DNA from: Nitrospira sp. bin75
GTDB taxonomy: Bacteria > Nitrospirota > Nitrospiria > Nitrospirales > UBA8639
Reading direction: 5' to 3'
NCBI GenBank assembly: GCA_002238765.1
Contig: MPMZ01000017.1
Coordinates: forward strand, 1 to 48,057
Length of the DNA: 48,057 bases
The position numbers and the translations under genes are program-made. Position 1 is the stretch's first letter. The number at the start of each line of letters is the position of its first letter. Below are positions 33,313-41,969 of this stretch, piece after piece. The notes under the pieces were generated by a model that was given only the letters and a program-made list of their open reading frames with translations, had not been told where the DNA came from and made no database searches.

Positions 33313-34041
33313 ATGGCGCACTCCAGGCTTTCCGTCAGGGAACTACGCAAAAGTTTCAAAGGACGGGACGCCGTTCGAGGCGTCTCGCTAGCAGTTGAAT
33401 CAGGAGAAATTGTCGGGTTGTTGGGCCCGAATGGAGCAGGAAAAACGACTATTTTCGACATGGTGGTCGGCCTGTGCCAGCCCGACCATGGCCAGATTTT
33501 CCTCAATCACGAGCCGGTCACCGACTTGCCGATGTATCAGAGGGCCCGCCGCGGCATTGGGTATCTCCCGCAAGAAGCTTCAGTCTTTCGTCGACTATCC
33601 GTTCAAGATAATATTTCCGCGGTCTTGGAGGTCTTGGACCTTTCCCGGGATGAGCGTCATGAACGCTTGGAGAGTTTATTGAATGAACTCGGGTTAGCCC
33701 ATATACGAAGAAACAAAGCCTTCACGCTTTCCGGCGGAGAGCGTCGTCGGTTGGAAATCACGAGGGCCCTGGCCACGACCCCTCAGTTTTTGTTGTTGGA
33801 TGAACCGTTTGCCGGCATTGATCCCATAGCGGTCGCCGACATCCAAAAAATCATTCAATCTCTGAAAAGGAAACACATCGGAATTCTGACGACGGATCAT
33901 AACGTGCAAGAAACGCTTTCCATAACCGACCGGGCGTATATCATTAATGAAGGAATGATTCTGGAGGCAGGTACTTCAGAAGCCATTGTCAGGAGCCCCA
34001 AGGTCAGAGAAATCTATTTAGGCGAACGCTTCCGACTCTGA
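33313..34041 (+). CDS. lptB: LPS export ABC transporter ATPase LptB
   Basis: LptB powers extraction of lipopolysaccharide from the inner membrane with LptF and LptG, which are not encoded here. The 242 residues contain Walker [10 protein letters not shown] (about 37-45), the Q-loop region [15 protein letters not shown], the signature [10 protein letters not shown], Walker [14 protein letters not shown] and the switch His in TTDHNVQET. These match LptB closely, including [12 protein letters not shown]. rpoN begins 13 bases after the stop, as in many bacteria. Confidence 0.97.
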   Translation: MAHSRLSVRELRKSFKGRDAVRGVSLAVESGEIVGLLGPNGAGKTTIFDMVVGLCQPDHGQIFLNHEPVTDLPMYQRARRGIGYLPQEASVFRRLSVQDNISAVLEVLDLSRDERHERLESLLNELGLAHIRRNKAFTLSGGERRRLEITRALATTPQFLLLDEPFAGIDPIAVADIQKIIQSLKRKHIGILTTDHNVQETLSITDRAYIINEGMILEAGTSEAIVRSPKVREIYLGERFRL

Positions 34042-34054
34042 ACGTTCGACCCTG

Positions 34055-35575
34055 ATGACGGCGATGGACCTCAAACTCGATCTGCAACTCAGCCAGAAGT
34101 TGGTGATGACTCCCCAACTTCAACAGGCTATCAAGCTCTTGCAGTTATCCAGATTGGAATTACAGCAGGTACTCTCTCAACATTTGTTGGAAAATCCACT
34201 CCTTGAAGAGTTGAGTGCCGATGCGGACGAGGGAGATGGGCCACCGCCTGAAGAGGCCGTTGCTGTCAGCAAGGAAGAAGCCGTTGATGGCACTGATGCC
34301 GGCGACGGTGACGCCGGAGCCGGAGAAGCCAACGAGTTGTCAGAACCGCTTTCGCCGGATGGCTGGGAAGACTATTATGAAAGTGATTGGCGACCGGGGG
34401 GTGGCAAATACGAGGCATTCCCGGAAGGAGATTTTCCGTCTTATGACCAAACGCTGACCAAACCGGCCACCTTGGAAGATCACCTGCTTTGGCAGCTACG
34501 GCTTTCTTCGGATGATGAAATAGAAAAAGCCATCGGCCATATGATCATCGGCAATCTCGATGAAGACGGGTATCTCTGCATCTCGATAGAAGAAATTGCC
34601 GAAGAATCCGAGGTGTCCGTCAAGAAAGTCGATTCTGTTTTATCCTTGATTCAAACGTTCGATCCGATTGGCGTGGCTGCCCGAGATCTTCAAGAATGCC
34701 TGTTGATTCAACTTCGTCACATTCACAAGCCCCTGGGTTATGGATCCGTTCACGGCGGCGCTCGCCAGAAATCACTTATCGAACTGATGATCAAGAGCCA
34801 TCTTCACGACCTCCAAAAAAAACGATACCTGACTATTGCCAAAGCCGTCGGCGGGTCCGTTGAAGAGATTGCGGAGGCTGTGCGTATCATTGAAGGGCTG
34901 GAACCCAAGCCGGGACGTCCCTATGGTTCCGACAGCAACCAGATGATTGTGCCGGACGTCTTTGTGTTCAAAGACGAAGGCGTCTGGCAGGTGTACCTGA
35001 ATGATGACGGGATGCCTCGTGTGCGTATCAATTCTTATTATACGCAAATGTTGGGAACGAACCGCCGCGATGGAGATACCACGAGAGCATACCTGGAGGA
35101 CAAACTGCGAGGAGCCCAGTGGATTATTCGCAGCCTTGAGCAGAGGAACAAGACGATTCTGAAAGTTGTTGGAAGTCTAATCAAATTCCAGGAAGCATTC
35201 CTGGATAAGGGTATTCAGTACCTGAAACCGCTTGTGCTGAAGCAAGTGGCTGAAGACGTGGGCATGCATGAGTCGACCATCAGTCGGGTGACGACGAATA
35301 AATATATGTATTGCCCCCAGGGCATGCTGGAACTGAAATTTTTCTTTAACGCGGGCATTCACCGGGCGGAACCGGGTGCTGAGGATTTGTCCTCGGTCAC
35401 CGTTCGTGAGTTGATCCGTGAAATGGTCGGACAGGAAAACCCCGGGAAACCGCTCAAGGATCAAGAAGTCGTGACGAGGTTGCGCGCCCGAGGGATTGTC
35501 ATTGCCAGACGGACGGTCGCCAAATACAGGACGGAACTCAATATCGCCCCGGCCAGCCAGCGAAAACGTATCTAG
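34055..35575 (+). CDS. rpoN: RNA polymerase sigma-54 factor
   Basis: Sigma-54 directs polymerase to -24/-12 promoters that need enhancer-binding ATPases. The 506-residue protein has the Gln/Leu-rich region I (LVMTPQLQQAIKLLQLSRLE, about residues 17-36) that senses the activator. A long acidic region II (about 50-120) follows, then the core-binding domain and the helix-turn-helix ESTISRVTTNKY. The RpoN box ARRTVAKYR is at 484-492. The start is ATG at 34055 or the ATG three codons later. hpf and ptsN, which often follow rpoN, are absent here. Confidence 0.98.
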   Translation: MTAMDLKLDLQLSQKLVMTPQLQQAIKLLQLSRLELQQVLSQHLLENPLLEELSADADEGDGPPPEEAVAVSKEEAVDGTDAGDGDAGAGEANELSEPLSPDGWEDYYESDWRPGGGKYEAFPEGDFPSYDQTLTKPATLEDHLLWQLRLSSDDEIEKAIGHMIIGNLDEDGYLCISIEEIAEESEVSVKKVDSVLSLIQTFDPIGVAARDLQECLLIQLRHIHKPLGYGSVHGGARQKSLIELMIKSHLHDLQKKRYLTIAKAVGGSVEEIAEAVRIIEGLEPKPGRPYGSDSNQMIVPDVFVFKDEGVWQVYLNDDGMPRVRINSYYTQMLGTNRRDGDTTRAYLEDKLRGAQWIIRSLEQRNKTILKVVGSLIKFQEAFLDKGIQYLKPLVLKQVAEDVGMHESTISRVTTNKYMYCPQGMLELKFFFNAGIHRAEPGAEDLSSVTVRELIREMVGQENPGKPLKDQEVVTRLRARGIVIARRTVAKYRTELNIAPASQRKRI

Positions 35576-35657
35576 TGAATCCCGCCCCATCGTGGGTGCG
35601 TTGTGGGGTGGTCTGTCTTGCCGATGAGAAAGAAGCCGATTCTCCCGAGGGTATCGT

Positions 35658-36548
35658 GTGACTGATCATGAACCGGAACGTTCCCTGCATCTCGTGATTG
35701 TCAGTGGGTTGTCCGGCTCCGGAAAAACCCAGGCTCTGAAATGCCTGGAGGATCTGGGGTTCTTCTGCGTGGACAATCTTCCTCCGGCGCTCTTCCTCTC
35801 CTTTGCAGAAGTTTGCGGCCAACGCAGTCACACCGTTCGAAAGATCGCCTTATGCATTGATGTGCGCGAACGCGAATTTTTGTTGGATTTTTTCGAAAAT
35901 CTCGAGCGACTTCAAGCGAGCGTCTCCGTCGTGGAATTGTTGTATTTGGAAGCGAATGACGTTGTCCTGACCCGTCGCTTTTCTGAATCGCGTCGTCCCC
36001 ATCCGCTTTTGCCCCGGCAGCCCGTTCATGAAGGGATCCGACTTGAACGGGAGCGCCTTGGCGAACTGCGGTCTCGGGCTGATCGGGTGCTGGATACGTC
36101 GGAGTTGACCGTACATGAACTGAGAGATTGGATGGTGCAGCAGTACGGCGACCGTGACCATCGGCACTCAATGAAAGTATCCGTGATGACGTTCGGTTAC
36201 AAATTTGGGGTGCCCTTCGAGGCCGATCTCGTGTTTGACGTTCGCTTTTTGCAAAATCCTCACTTCGTTCCTGAATTGAAACCCTTAACGGGAAATGAAA
36301 CAAATATTCAGCAGTACGTTCTCGAGAACAAAGAGGCACAAGGGTTTCTAGAGCACATGAAGCATTTCTTCGCGTTTCTTTTTCCGCTGTTTGAGCGAGA
36401 ACGGCGAAGTTATCTGACCATCGCCATCGGTTGTACGGGGGGGAGACATCGTTCCGTTGCGATTGCGAACAAGGTGAAGGACCTGTTCGCCCTGTTAGGC
36501 TACGAGGCTACGCTCAGCCATCGGGACATGGATCGTTCAGAATATTGA
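35658..36548 (+). CDS. rapZ: RapZ-type nucleotide-binding protein
   Basis: RapZ in E. coli is an RNA-binding adaptor that controls glucosamine-6-phosphate synthase through small RNAs. In other bacteria the family (YvcJ/RapZ) is less understood. The 296 residues show the Walker A motif GLSGSGKT near residue 17, FFCVDNLPP, and the C-terminal domain with SFGYKFG-like VMTFGYKFGVPFEADLVFDV and GCTGGRHRSV near residue 260. It starts with GTG at 35658 and lies 82 bases after rpoN. No PTS genes are nearby. Confidence 0.95.
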   Translation: MTDHEPERSLHLVIVSGLSGSGKTQALKCLEDLGFFCVDNLPPALFLSFAEVCGQRSHTVRKIALCIDVREREFLLDFFENLERLQASVSVVELLYLEANDVVLTRRFSESRRPHPLLPRQPVHEGIRLERERLGELRSRADRVLDTSELTVHELRDWMVQQYGDRDHRHSMKVSVMTFGYKFGVPFEADLVFDVRFLQNPHFVPELKPLTGNETNIQQYVLENKEAQGFLEHMKHFFAFLFPLFERERRSYLTIAIGCTGGRHRSVAIANKVKDLFALLGYEATLSHRDMDRSEY

Positions 36549-36619
36549 TGCGCCACCGTTCCCGGCTGCGGGTTGTTCGGCATGGCGGGCTCTTCCGGTC
36601 CCGGCAGCTTCCGGTACAC

Positions 36620-36649
36620 ATCGCAACAAGGGAACGTTCCCGTCGCGAT
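36620..36649. promoter_or_regulatory. Palindromic site upstream of pilM, possible operator
   Basis: The 236-base gap between rapZ and pilM contains a perfect 12-base palindrome, GGGAACGTTCCC (36630-36641), flanked by ATCGC (36620-36624) and GCGAT (36645-36649), so the symmetry extends to 30 bases. A perfect -35-like TTGACA follows at 36655, although no good -10 box stands at the right distance. The layout suggests a repressor or activator site controlling the pil genes, which is inference. Confidence 0.35.
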
Positions 36650-36784
36650 CCTTCTTGACAAGAAATCTCGTGGGCTGATCGGCCCAATCGCCATTGTTTG
36701 ACGGTCAATCGAGAACAGTGTAGGGTTGATTCGTTTACGCGAAAACGTCGGGTAACAGCAGCCAGCCCTCGCAATTGACCGCCG

Positions 36785-37846
36785 ATGATGAAGCGACTCC
36801 GGAGATGGGCCCATGTGTTTTCACGACCGCAATCCCATATCGGGTTGGATATCGGCTCTTCCACGATCAAACTGATCGAGCTTGAGCAGCACGCCGCACG
36901 GTATCGTCTCAAACGATTTGGCGTACGTCGCCTGGAATCAGACGTTGTGGAAGAAGGTGCGAGCCACCATTCCCATCGCCTGAAAGCCGCACTCCGCGAT
37001 TTGCTTCGAGAATTTGAGTTGCTTGGCAGCCCCGTTGCCATCTCCGTATCCGGACCCTCGGTGATGGTCAAGCGGATACGCGTGTCCGGAGTCGAGCAGG
37101 ATGCACTGGATGAATACTTGACGTGGGAAGGCCATCAATACATTCCCCATGCCATGAGTGACGTGTGTTTTGATTATTGGATCCTGCCTCCCCCTCGACC
37201 GCAGTCCGTCTCGACGGAGACGGACCTTTTGCTCGTGGCCGCCAAGCAACAGATGGTTGAAAGCCGCAAAGCGTTGTTGGAGGAAATCGGGGTGCATCCG
37301 ATCGTGTGCGACGTGGATGGCCTTGCGCTGATGAAGACGATCATGCGGAAAAGTCCAGCCCTCCGGGGAAGGTCGTTTGGGATTGCAAACGTGGGAGCCA
37401 GCGGAATGAATATCGTCTTCGTCGCCGATGAGCAACCCCTCATGGTCCGCGATGTCAGCTTCGAAGGCACTTCGTCGAGCCGGGCATTCGATAACCCGGA
37501 AACCGTCGAAGACACCGCTGAATACGTTCCGGGTGGACCCGGTTGCCTGGAGAATCCATCTGCTGTGGCGGATGTCATCAAGGAAATCAAATGCTGTGTC
37601 GAGTCCGTCCTGGAACGCGACCCGGGACTCGACGTGGAAAAGCTCTTTCTTTGTGGAGGACAATCGAAACATCCACGATTGCAAAGTGAGTTATACAACG
37701 CCTTGGGGATTCCCACTCTGCCGTTCAATCCTTTTGATGACATCGAGTGTCAGGCCGATCACCAAGACCGTGATCATCTGACGGCTTCGGCCCACCTCGG
37801 AGGAGTGGCCGTCGGGTTGGCGCTTCATAAGGACAACCATGGTTAG
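36785..37846 (+). CDS. pilM: Type IV pilus assembly protein PilM
   Basis: PilM is an actin-like cytoplasmic ATP-binding protein that links the pilus motor to PilN and PilO at the inner membrane. The 353-residue sequence has the phosphate-1 motif GLDIGSSTIKLIEL (about 20-33), SGPSVMVKRIRV, the FDYWILPP strand, and a C-terminal LFLCGGQSKHPRL segment typical of the actin fold. The final eight bases overlap pilN. Two adjacent ATGs (36785 and 36788) can start it. Confidence 0.92.
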   Translation: MMKRLRRWAHVFSRPQSHIGLDIGSSTIKLIELEQHAARYRLKRFGVRRLESDVVEEGASHHSHRLKAALRDLLREFELLGSPVAISVSGPSVMVKRIRVSGVEQDALDEYLTWEGHQYIPHAMSDVCFDYWILPPPRPQSVSTETDLLLVAAKQQMVESRKALLEEIGVHPIVCDVDGLALMKTIMRKSPALRGRSFGIANVGASGMNIVFVADEQPLMVRDVSFEGTSSSRAFDNPETVEDTAEYVPGGPGCLENPSAVADVIKEIKCCVESVLERDPGLDVEKLFLCGGQSKHPRLQSELYNALGIPTLPFNPFDDIECQADHQDRDHLTASAHLGGVAVGLALHKDNHG

Positions 37847-38393
37847 CATTAATTTGCTGAAAGACCGACGATACGATGACGGTCGAGGGCGGAGGCGCTC
37901 CAAGGCAGAGTTGTTCGCGGGGGGCTGTGTCCTGGCGAGTGTCTGTGCGTTCTGGGGATGGGGTGTCATCGATGTCAATGACGCGACGCAACGGCTTGAA
38001 CAGGAGATGCAGGAAAAACAGGAACGCGTCGCTTTGCTGCAGAACACGCACCGGGAAGTGTTGACATTGGAGGAACGACGGCAAGCCGTGCTCACTGAAC
38101 ACGACAGGCTCAAGACATCGACGAAGCAGTTGGCCGGGCCCATTCACCTGCTGTCGATGATCAGCCGGCTGGTTGATCCGTTGGACGTGTGGTTGCTGCA
38201 TCTTCAGGCAGATGATGAAAAGATCACGCTGTCGGGTTTTTCCCATTCCCTCGAAGACGTCGTGAAACTTGCGAAGGATTTCGAAAAGATGCTTGGCCCG
38301 GTCGACGTTGTCGATGCCGGACCTCATGACCGGCGGCCCGACCTCTTTCAATTTTCAATGAACGTCTTGATGGACTCGACGAAGCATGGTTGA
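37839..38393 (+). CDS. pilN: Type IV pilus assembly protein PilN
   Basis: PilN binds PilM through its cytoplasmic N-terminus and pairs with PilO in the periplasm. The 184-residue protein starts with the diagnostic motif MVSINLLKDRR, close to the INLLPWR-type PilN tail that inserts into PilM. A membrane helix (about 24-45), a coiled coil (about 47-95) and a ferredoxin-like periplasmic domain follow. The start overlaps pilM and the end overlaps pilO, each by eight bases, indicating tight coupling. Confidence 0.9.
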   Translation: MVSINLLKDRRYDDGRGRRRSKAELFAGGCVLASVCAFWGWGVIDVNDATQRLEQEMQEKQERVALLQNTHREVLTLEERRQAVLTEHDRLKTSTKQLAGPIHLLSMISRLVDPLDVWLLHLQADDEKITLSGFSHSLEDVVKLAKDFEKMLGPVDVVDAGPHDRRPDLFQFSMNVLMDSTKHG

Positions 38394-38964
38394 AACTATT
38401 CTTGATTGGGTGGAGGACACGCGTATGACCAAGAAGGTCATGCTCCTGCTTCTCGTTGCCGGGGTGACGTCGATGATCCTGTTTCAATTCGTTGTGGAAC
38501 CGCAACGGCAACGCGCCCAAGCGTTTCAACAAACCCTTCGATCCCTGGACCATCAACTGGTCACGATGGAGCCGGACCGTGAATCGGAGACTCTCAAAGA
38601 CGAAATCGCCGATCTGACGCGTCGGCTCGACGCACAAAAAAGAGCATTAGCGGTGCCCATGGATCACATACTCACGGGCATCCTGGACAAGGCTCGATCG
38701 GTTGACGTGACCCTCAAGTCTTGGAAGTCCGAGGAGCCCGTTCCCCTTCCGGGAACGGACGTGAATCGAGTCACGCTTCAATTCCATGCAGAGGGTGGGT
38801 ATCATGCGCTCGCGCACTTTCTTGAAGAACTGCAAACGCTTCCGAACAGGTTGACGTTGAAGTCGCTGGACTTTCACGCCCTGGAACGGAGTGGGGAAAT
38901 CCAGGAGCGCCCCATTCAAGCTTCCTTTGAATTGACAGGTTTCCAGGCGACTGTAGAAGGATAG
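38386..38964 (+). CDS. pilO: Type IV pilus assembly protein PilO
   Basis: PilO forms a heterodimer with PilN and aligns the inner-membrane platform with the secretin. The 192 residues have one membrane helix (about 16-36, MLLLLVAGVTSMILFQFVV), a coiled-coil stretch (about 40-85) and a C-terminal fold with GGYHALAHFLEELQTLPNRL, the usual PilO signature. Sequence conservation in this family is low, so the call leans on topology and position. Confidence 0.88.
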   Translation: MVETILDWVEDTRMTKKVMLLLLVAGVTSMILFQFVVEPQRQRAQAFQQTLRSLDHQLVTMEPDRESETLKDEIADLTRRLDAQKRALAVPMDHILTGILDKARSVDVTLKSWKSEEPVPLPGTDVNRVTLQFHAEGGYHALAHFLEELQTLPNRLTLKSLDFHALERSGEIQERPIQASFELTGFQATVEG

Positions 38965-38974
38965 AGAGTGCAAT

Positions 38975-39044
38975 GATTGCGGATTTTGGATTGCGGATTG
39001 CTGATTTTTGTAATTTTCCAATCCACAATCGACAATCAAAAATC
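38975..39044. repeat. AT-rich inverted repeat with GATTG units
   Basis: The pilO-pilP gap contains repeated GGATTG/GATTGCGG units on one side (38975-39000) and their inverted complement, with AATCCACAATCGACAATC, on the other (39020-39037). Together they make a long imperfect hairpin of lower GC than the surrounding genes. Similar GATTGCGGATT intergenic palindromes are scattered in many bacterial genomes, from general knowledge. It splits the otherwise overlapping pil genes, so it probably inserted there. Confidence 0.6.
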
Positions 39045-39076
39045 TCAAAAATGCTTGCGAGTAAAGGCGCAACCGC

Positions 39077-39556
39077 ATGATGCATGCCATTTCAGTGCTC
39101 ATGTCCTTTGTATGTATCGGCGTGTTCTGGTTTGCCGGGACGCCCGTTCATGCAAGGCTCGCCGATCAGGCCGTGACGAACGCGCAAGAGTCGCCGCGAG
39201 TCGTCCGGTACCGTTCGGATCGCTATCGTGATCCTTTTGTGCCGAAATCGGTTATCCCGAGCGCTACCGGTTCTTCCTTGCAGGCGCAAGACGTGGGCCG
39301 CCAAACAGTGAAGGTTCTCGGGACCATATCATCTGCCGAAGGCCGTTGGGCTGTGGTGCAATTTGAGAATGGGGAGCGACTCATTGTCAAGCCGGGACAA
39401 GTCATTGCCGCGTATTCCCTCGTCGTGAAACACGTCACGGAGCAGGGGGTGACTCTTTCGGCGATAGAGGAACAGGCAAAGCTCCAAGCGGAGCGGACGT
39501 ATCGGTTGGATGAAGAACGGGACTTTGGGGAACCACGGCCCAACGGGGACTTCTGA
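39077..39556 (+). CDS. pilP: PilP-like pilus assembly lipoprotein-type protein
   Basis: In other bacteria PilP is a periplasmic linker between PilN/PilO and the PilQ secretin. The 159-residue product has an N-terminal signal segment (hydrophobic about 5-21, with cleavage likely after VHA near 26). The YRDPFVPKSV motif is next, then a compact beta domain with VKVLGTISSAEGRWAVVQF and ERLIVKPGQVI, which fits PilP. No lipobox Cys is obvious at the predicted cleavage site. No pilQ follows. Function is assigned mainly from the pilMNO context. Confidence 0.7.
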   Translation: MMHAISVLMSFVCIGVFWFAGTPVHARLADQAVTNAQESPRVVRYRSDRYRDPFVPKSVIPSATGSSLQAQDVGRQTVKVLGTISSAEGRWAVVQFENGERLIVKPGQVIAAYSLVVKHVTEQGVTLSAIEEQAKLQAERTYRLDEERDFGEPRPNGDF

Positions 39557-39581
39557 AACGTCAGATGGATGAAGGTGCACG

Positions 39582-40742
39582 ATGTTGCGTTATTTAAATG
39601 CCGGTGAATCCCATGGAAAGGGATTGATGGCCGTGTTGGAAGGGGTCCCGGCAGGGCTTCCCCTGAGCGCGGAAACGATCAATCAGGATCTGGCGAGAAG
39701 GCAGGGTGGATATGGCCGTGGGGGGCGAATGCGAATCGAAAAAGATCAGGTCGAGTTTTACTGCGGCGTCCGAAAAGGAAAAACCTTGGGAAATCCGTTG
39801 GGCTTATTGGTTCGCAATCGAGATTGGGAAAATTGGCAGGAGATTATGGCGGCTGAACCGGGGCCTCCTTCTGAAGAACGAGTCGTGACCCGTCCGCGAC
39901 CCGGTCATGCCGACTTGGTGGGGGCCATTAAATATGGACATCGGGACATTCGCAACGTGCTCGAAAAGGCGAGCGCGAGAGAAACGGCGATCCGGGTGGC
40001 GCTTGGTAGCGTGGCCAAGGTCCTCTTGTCGCAATTTGATATGCGGGTGGTGAGTTATACGACCCGAATCGGCTCGGTCGCGATCCCGCAGGTGGATGAT
40101 CCCTTGGCGGCGTATGAACTGGCTGAGCAGTCTCAGGTCCGGTGTCCTGATCCGGAAGCAAATGAAAAGATGATCGAGCAGATCCAAACGGCGAAACGGA
40201 ACGGCGATTCCTTGGGTGGAATCTTCGAGGTGGTGGTGACCAATCCTCCCATTGGGTTGGGCAGTTACGCGCAGTGGGACCGGCGTTTGAGCGCACGGTT
40301 GGCCATGGCGGCCCTGAGTATCCAGGCCATGAAAGGCGTGGAAATCGGTATGGGGTTCGAGTCGGCTCGTCGCTTTGGCTCCGAAGTGCATGACGACATT
40401 TATCCCAGTGACGTGAAACCGGGCTTTGCACGACAGACCAACCATGCCGGTGGGTTGGAAGGCGGCATGACGAACGGCCAACCCGTGGTCGTGCGGGTTG
40501 CCATGAAACCGATTGCCACGTTGTATCAACCGAAAAACAGCGTCGATATCCAAACGAAAGAACCATTTGAAGCCACGGTGGAACGTTCGGATATCTGTAC
40601 GGTTCCTGCAGCCGGCGTGGTAGGAGAAGCCGTCATTGCCTATGAGATGGCCAATGCCATGTTGGAAAAGTTCGGCGGCGATAGTTTGGATGAAATGAAA
40701 CGGAATTTCGACGCCTACCAGGAATACGTGAAGAATTTCTGA
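39582..40742 (+). CDS. aroC: Chorismate synthase
   Basis: This FMN-dependent enzyme makes chorismate from EPSP, the last step of the shikimate pathway. The 386-residue protein shows AGESHGKGLMA (about 7-17), RRQGGYGRGGRMRIE (about 35-49) and GHADLVGAIKYGHRDIRNVL, all signatures of the family. The C-terminal GGMTNGQPVVVRVAMKPI segment is intact. It begins 25 bases after pilP and is followed after 72 bases by aroB. Confidence 0.98.
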   Translation: MLRYLNAGESHGKGLMAVLEGVPAGLPLSAETINQDLARRQGGYGRGGRMRIEKDQVEFYCGVRKGKTLGNPLGLLVRNRDWENWQEIMAAEPGPPSEERVVTRPRPGHADLVGAIKYGHRDIRNVLEKASARETAIRVALGSVAKVLLSQFDMRVVSYTTRIGSVAIPQVDDPLAAYELAEQSQVRCPDPEANEKMIEQIQTAKRNGDSLGGIFEVVVTNPPIGLGSYAQWDRRLSARLAMAALSIQAMKGVEIGMGFESARRFGSEVHDDIYPSDVKPGFARQTNHAGGLEGGMTNGQPVVVRVAMKPIATLYQPKNSVDIQTKEPFEATVERSDICTVPAAGVVGEAVIAYEMANAMLEKFGGDSLDEMKRNFDAYQEYVKNF

Positions 40743-40814
40743 GTGGGTTTTCTTCCTCAACCAACGTGAATCCATGGCAGGGCTCAACCGGAAAAGCCGA
40801 GCGCGGGGTTGCTC

Positions 40815-41906
40815 ATGACCCTCTCTGACAAAACCGTCACGGTCGGCCTCGGCAAGCGAAGCTACGATATCGTCATCGGTCCCGGCACCCTTCACCGTAT
40901 GGGTGAGTATTTACAGTCATTGGGCCTGTCCGGAAGAGTCGGGGTCGTGACCAATCCGGCGTTGGCGCGGCTCTACGGGGCATCGCTCAAGAAGGCGATA
41001 GTGAAAGCCGGATTCACCTGCCACGTCATGAGTATTCCGGAAGGTGAGCGAACCAAAACGCTTCGGTGGGTCTCGTACATCGTCGATGAATTGGTCAAGC
41101 ATCGATTCGAACGCCGGTCCACGCTCGTGGCGTTGGGTGGAGGAGTGATTGGAGACCTCACCGGTTTTGCCGCGTCAATGTACCTTCGGGGTATTCCCTT
41201 TGTGCAGGTCTCCACCACGCTTGTGGCACAGGTGGATTCCAGCGTGGGGGGGAAAACCGGGGTCAACCATTCCTCCGGGAAGAATTTGATCGGTGCGTTT
41301 TACCAGCCGGCCCTCGTGGTGTCCGATACGAATACGTTGCAGACCCTTCCGAAGCGGGAATGGATAGCCGGTTTGGCCGAAGTGATTAAATATGGAGTCA
41401 TTGCCGACAAGACGTTTTTCGCGTTTTTGGAAAACCGGATGGACCACATTCTCGACATGCAGGAAAAGGACATCCAAACGGTCGTCACGCGTTGTTGTGA
41501 GATCAAGGCGCGGGTGGTCGCCAAAGATGAACGGGAATCGGGTCTGCGTCGGATCTTGAATTATGGACATACGATCGGGCACGCGTTGGAGGCCTTGGGC
41601 CGGTACCGACACTATATCCATGGCGAAGCGGTGGGAATCGGTATGGTGTATGAATCCCTCCTTGCCAGTCATTTGGAGTTGTGCTCGAAAGACGTCGTGC
41701 ACCGGCAGCGTGTCTTGATACAGCAGACGGGCCTTCCCGTGCGGATGCCGGCGCATAGTTTTTCGAGATTCTGGGAAGCCATGCGTCATGATAAAAAAGT
41801 GGTGCATGGCGCCGTCCATTGCGTGCTTCCCAGGTCGATAGGAAAAGTGCAGGTCATGCCGCTGGACCCGCGCACGGTGAGACGGTGGTATGCACAATTG
41901 AGTTGA
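40815..41906 (+). CDS. aroB: 3-dehydroquinate synthase
   Basis: AroB converts DAHP to 3-dehydroquinate, the second step of the shikimate pathway, using NAD and a metal. From the ATG at 40815 it has 363 residues. Visible motifs are the NAD-binding GGGVIGDLTGFAAS, the substrate loop GGKTGVNHSSGKNLIGAF, and metal ligands in the LAEVIKYG, NYGHTIGHALE and IHGEAVGIGM segments. A TTG two codons upstream is a less likely start. Pairing with aroC is a small shikimate cluster. Confidence 0.98.
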   Translation: MTLSDKTVTVGLGKRSYDIVIGPGTLHRMGEYLQSLGLSGRVGVVTNPALARLYGASLKKAIVKAGFTCHVMSIPEGERTKTLRWVSYIVDELVKHRFERRSTLVALGGGVIGDLTGFAASMYLRGIPFVQVSTTLVAQVDSSVGGKTGVNHSSGKNLIGAFYQPALVVSDTNTLQTLPKREWIAGLAEVIKYGVIADKTFFAFLENRMDHILDMQEKDIQTVVTRCCEIKARVVAKDERESGLRRILNYGHTIGHALEALGRYRHYIHGEAVGIGMVYESLLASHLELCSKDVVHRQRVLIQQTGLPVRMPAHSFSRFWEAMRHDKKVVHGAVHCVLPRSIGKVQVMPLDPRTVRRWYAQLS

Positions 41907-41927
41907 CCATTGACCCCCTCACCCCAA

Positions 41928-41950
41928 CCCTCTCCCGCGAGGGGAGAGGG
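41928..41950. repeat. GC-rich hairpin repeat (CCCTCTCCC/GGGAGAGGG)
   Basis: CCCTCTCCC and GGGAGAGGG can pair with nine base pairs around a five-base loop. Together with the preceding CCCTCACCCC it matches a dispersed intergenic repeat widespread in Gram-negative genomes, recognised from general knowledge. It creates a spurious upstream coding extension (PSPQPSPARGEG) to the next gene, which should be ignored. It lies 22 bases after the aroB stop and could also act as a terminator-like structure, though no T-run follows. Confidence 0.75.
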
Positions 41951-41969
41951 AGACTTGGGGATTATTGAA

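Noticed and set aside
36548-36658. A 36-codon Arg-rich frame starting at the rapZ stop (TGATG overlap)
   Set aside because: Composition is biased, there is no ribosome-binding site of its own, and it does not resemble HPr or any other known neighbour of rapZ.
36655-36684. TTGACA upstream of pilM as a complete sigma-70 promoter
   Set aside because: No acceptable -10 hexamer occurs at 15-19 bases downstream; kept only as part of the palindrome observation.
41910-41969. Upstream ATG extending the GAF-ANTAR protein by 20 residues
   Set aside because: The extension (PSPQPSPARGEG) is the translation of a widespread intergenic repeat, a common annotation error.
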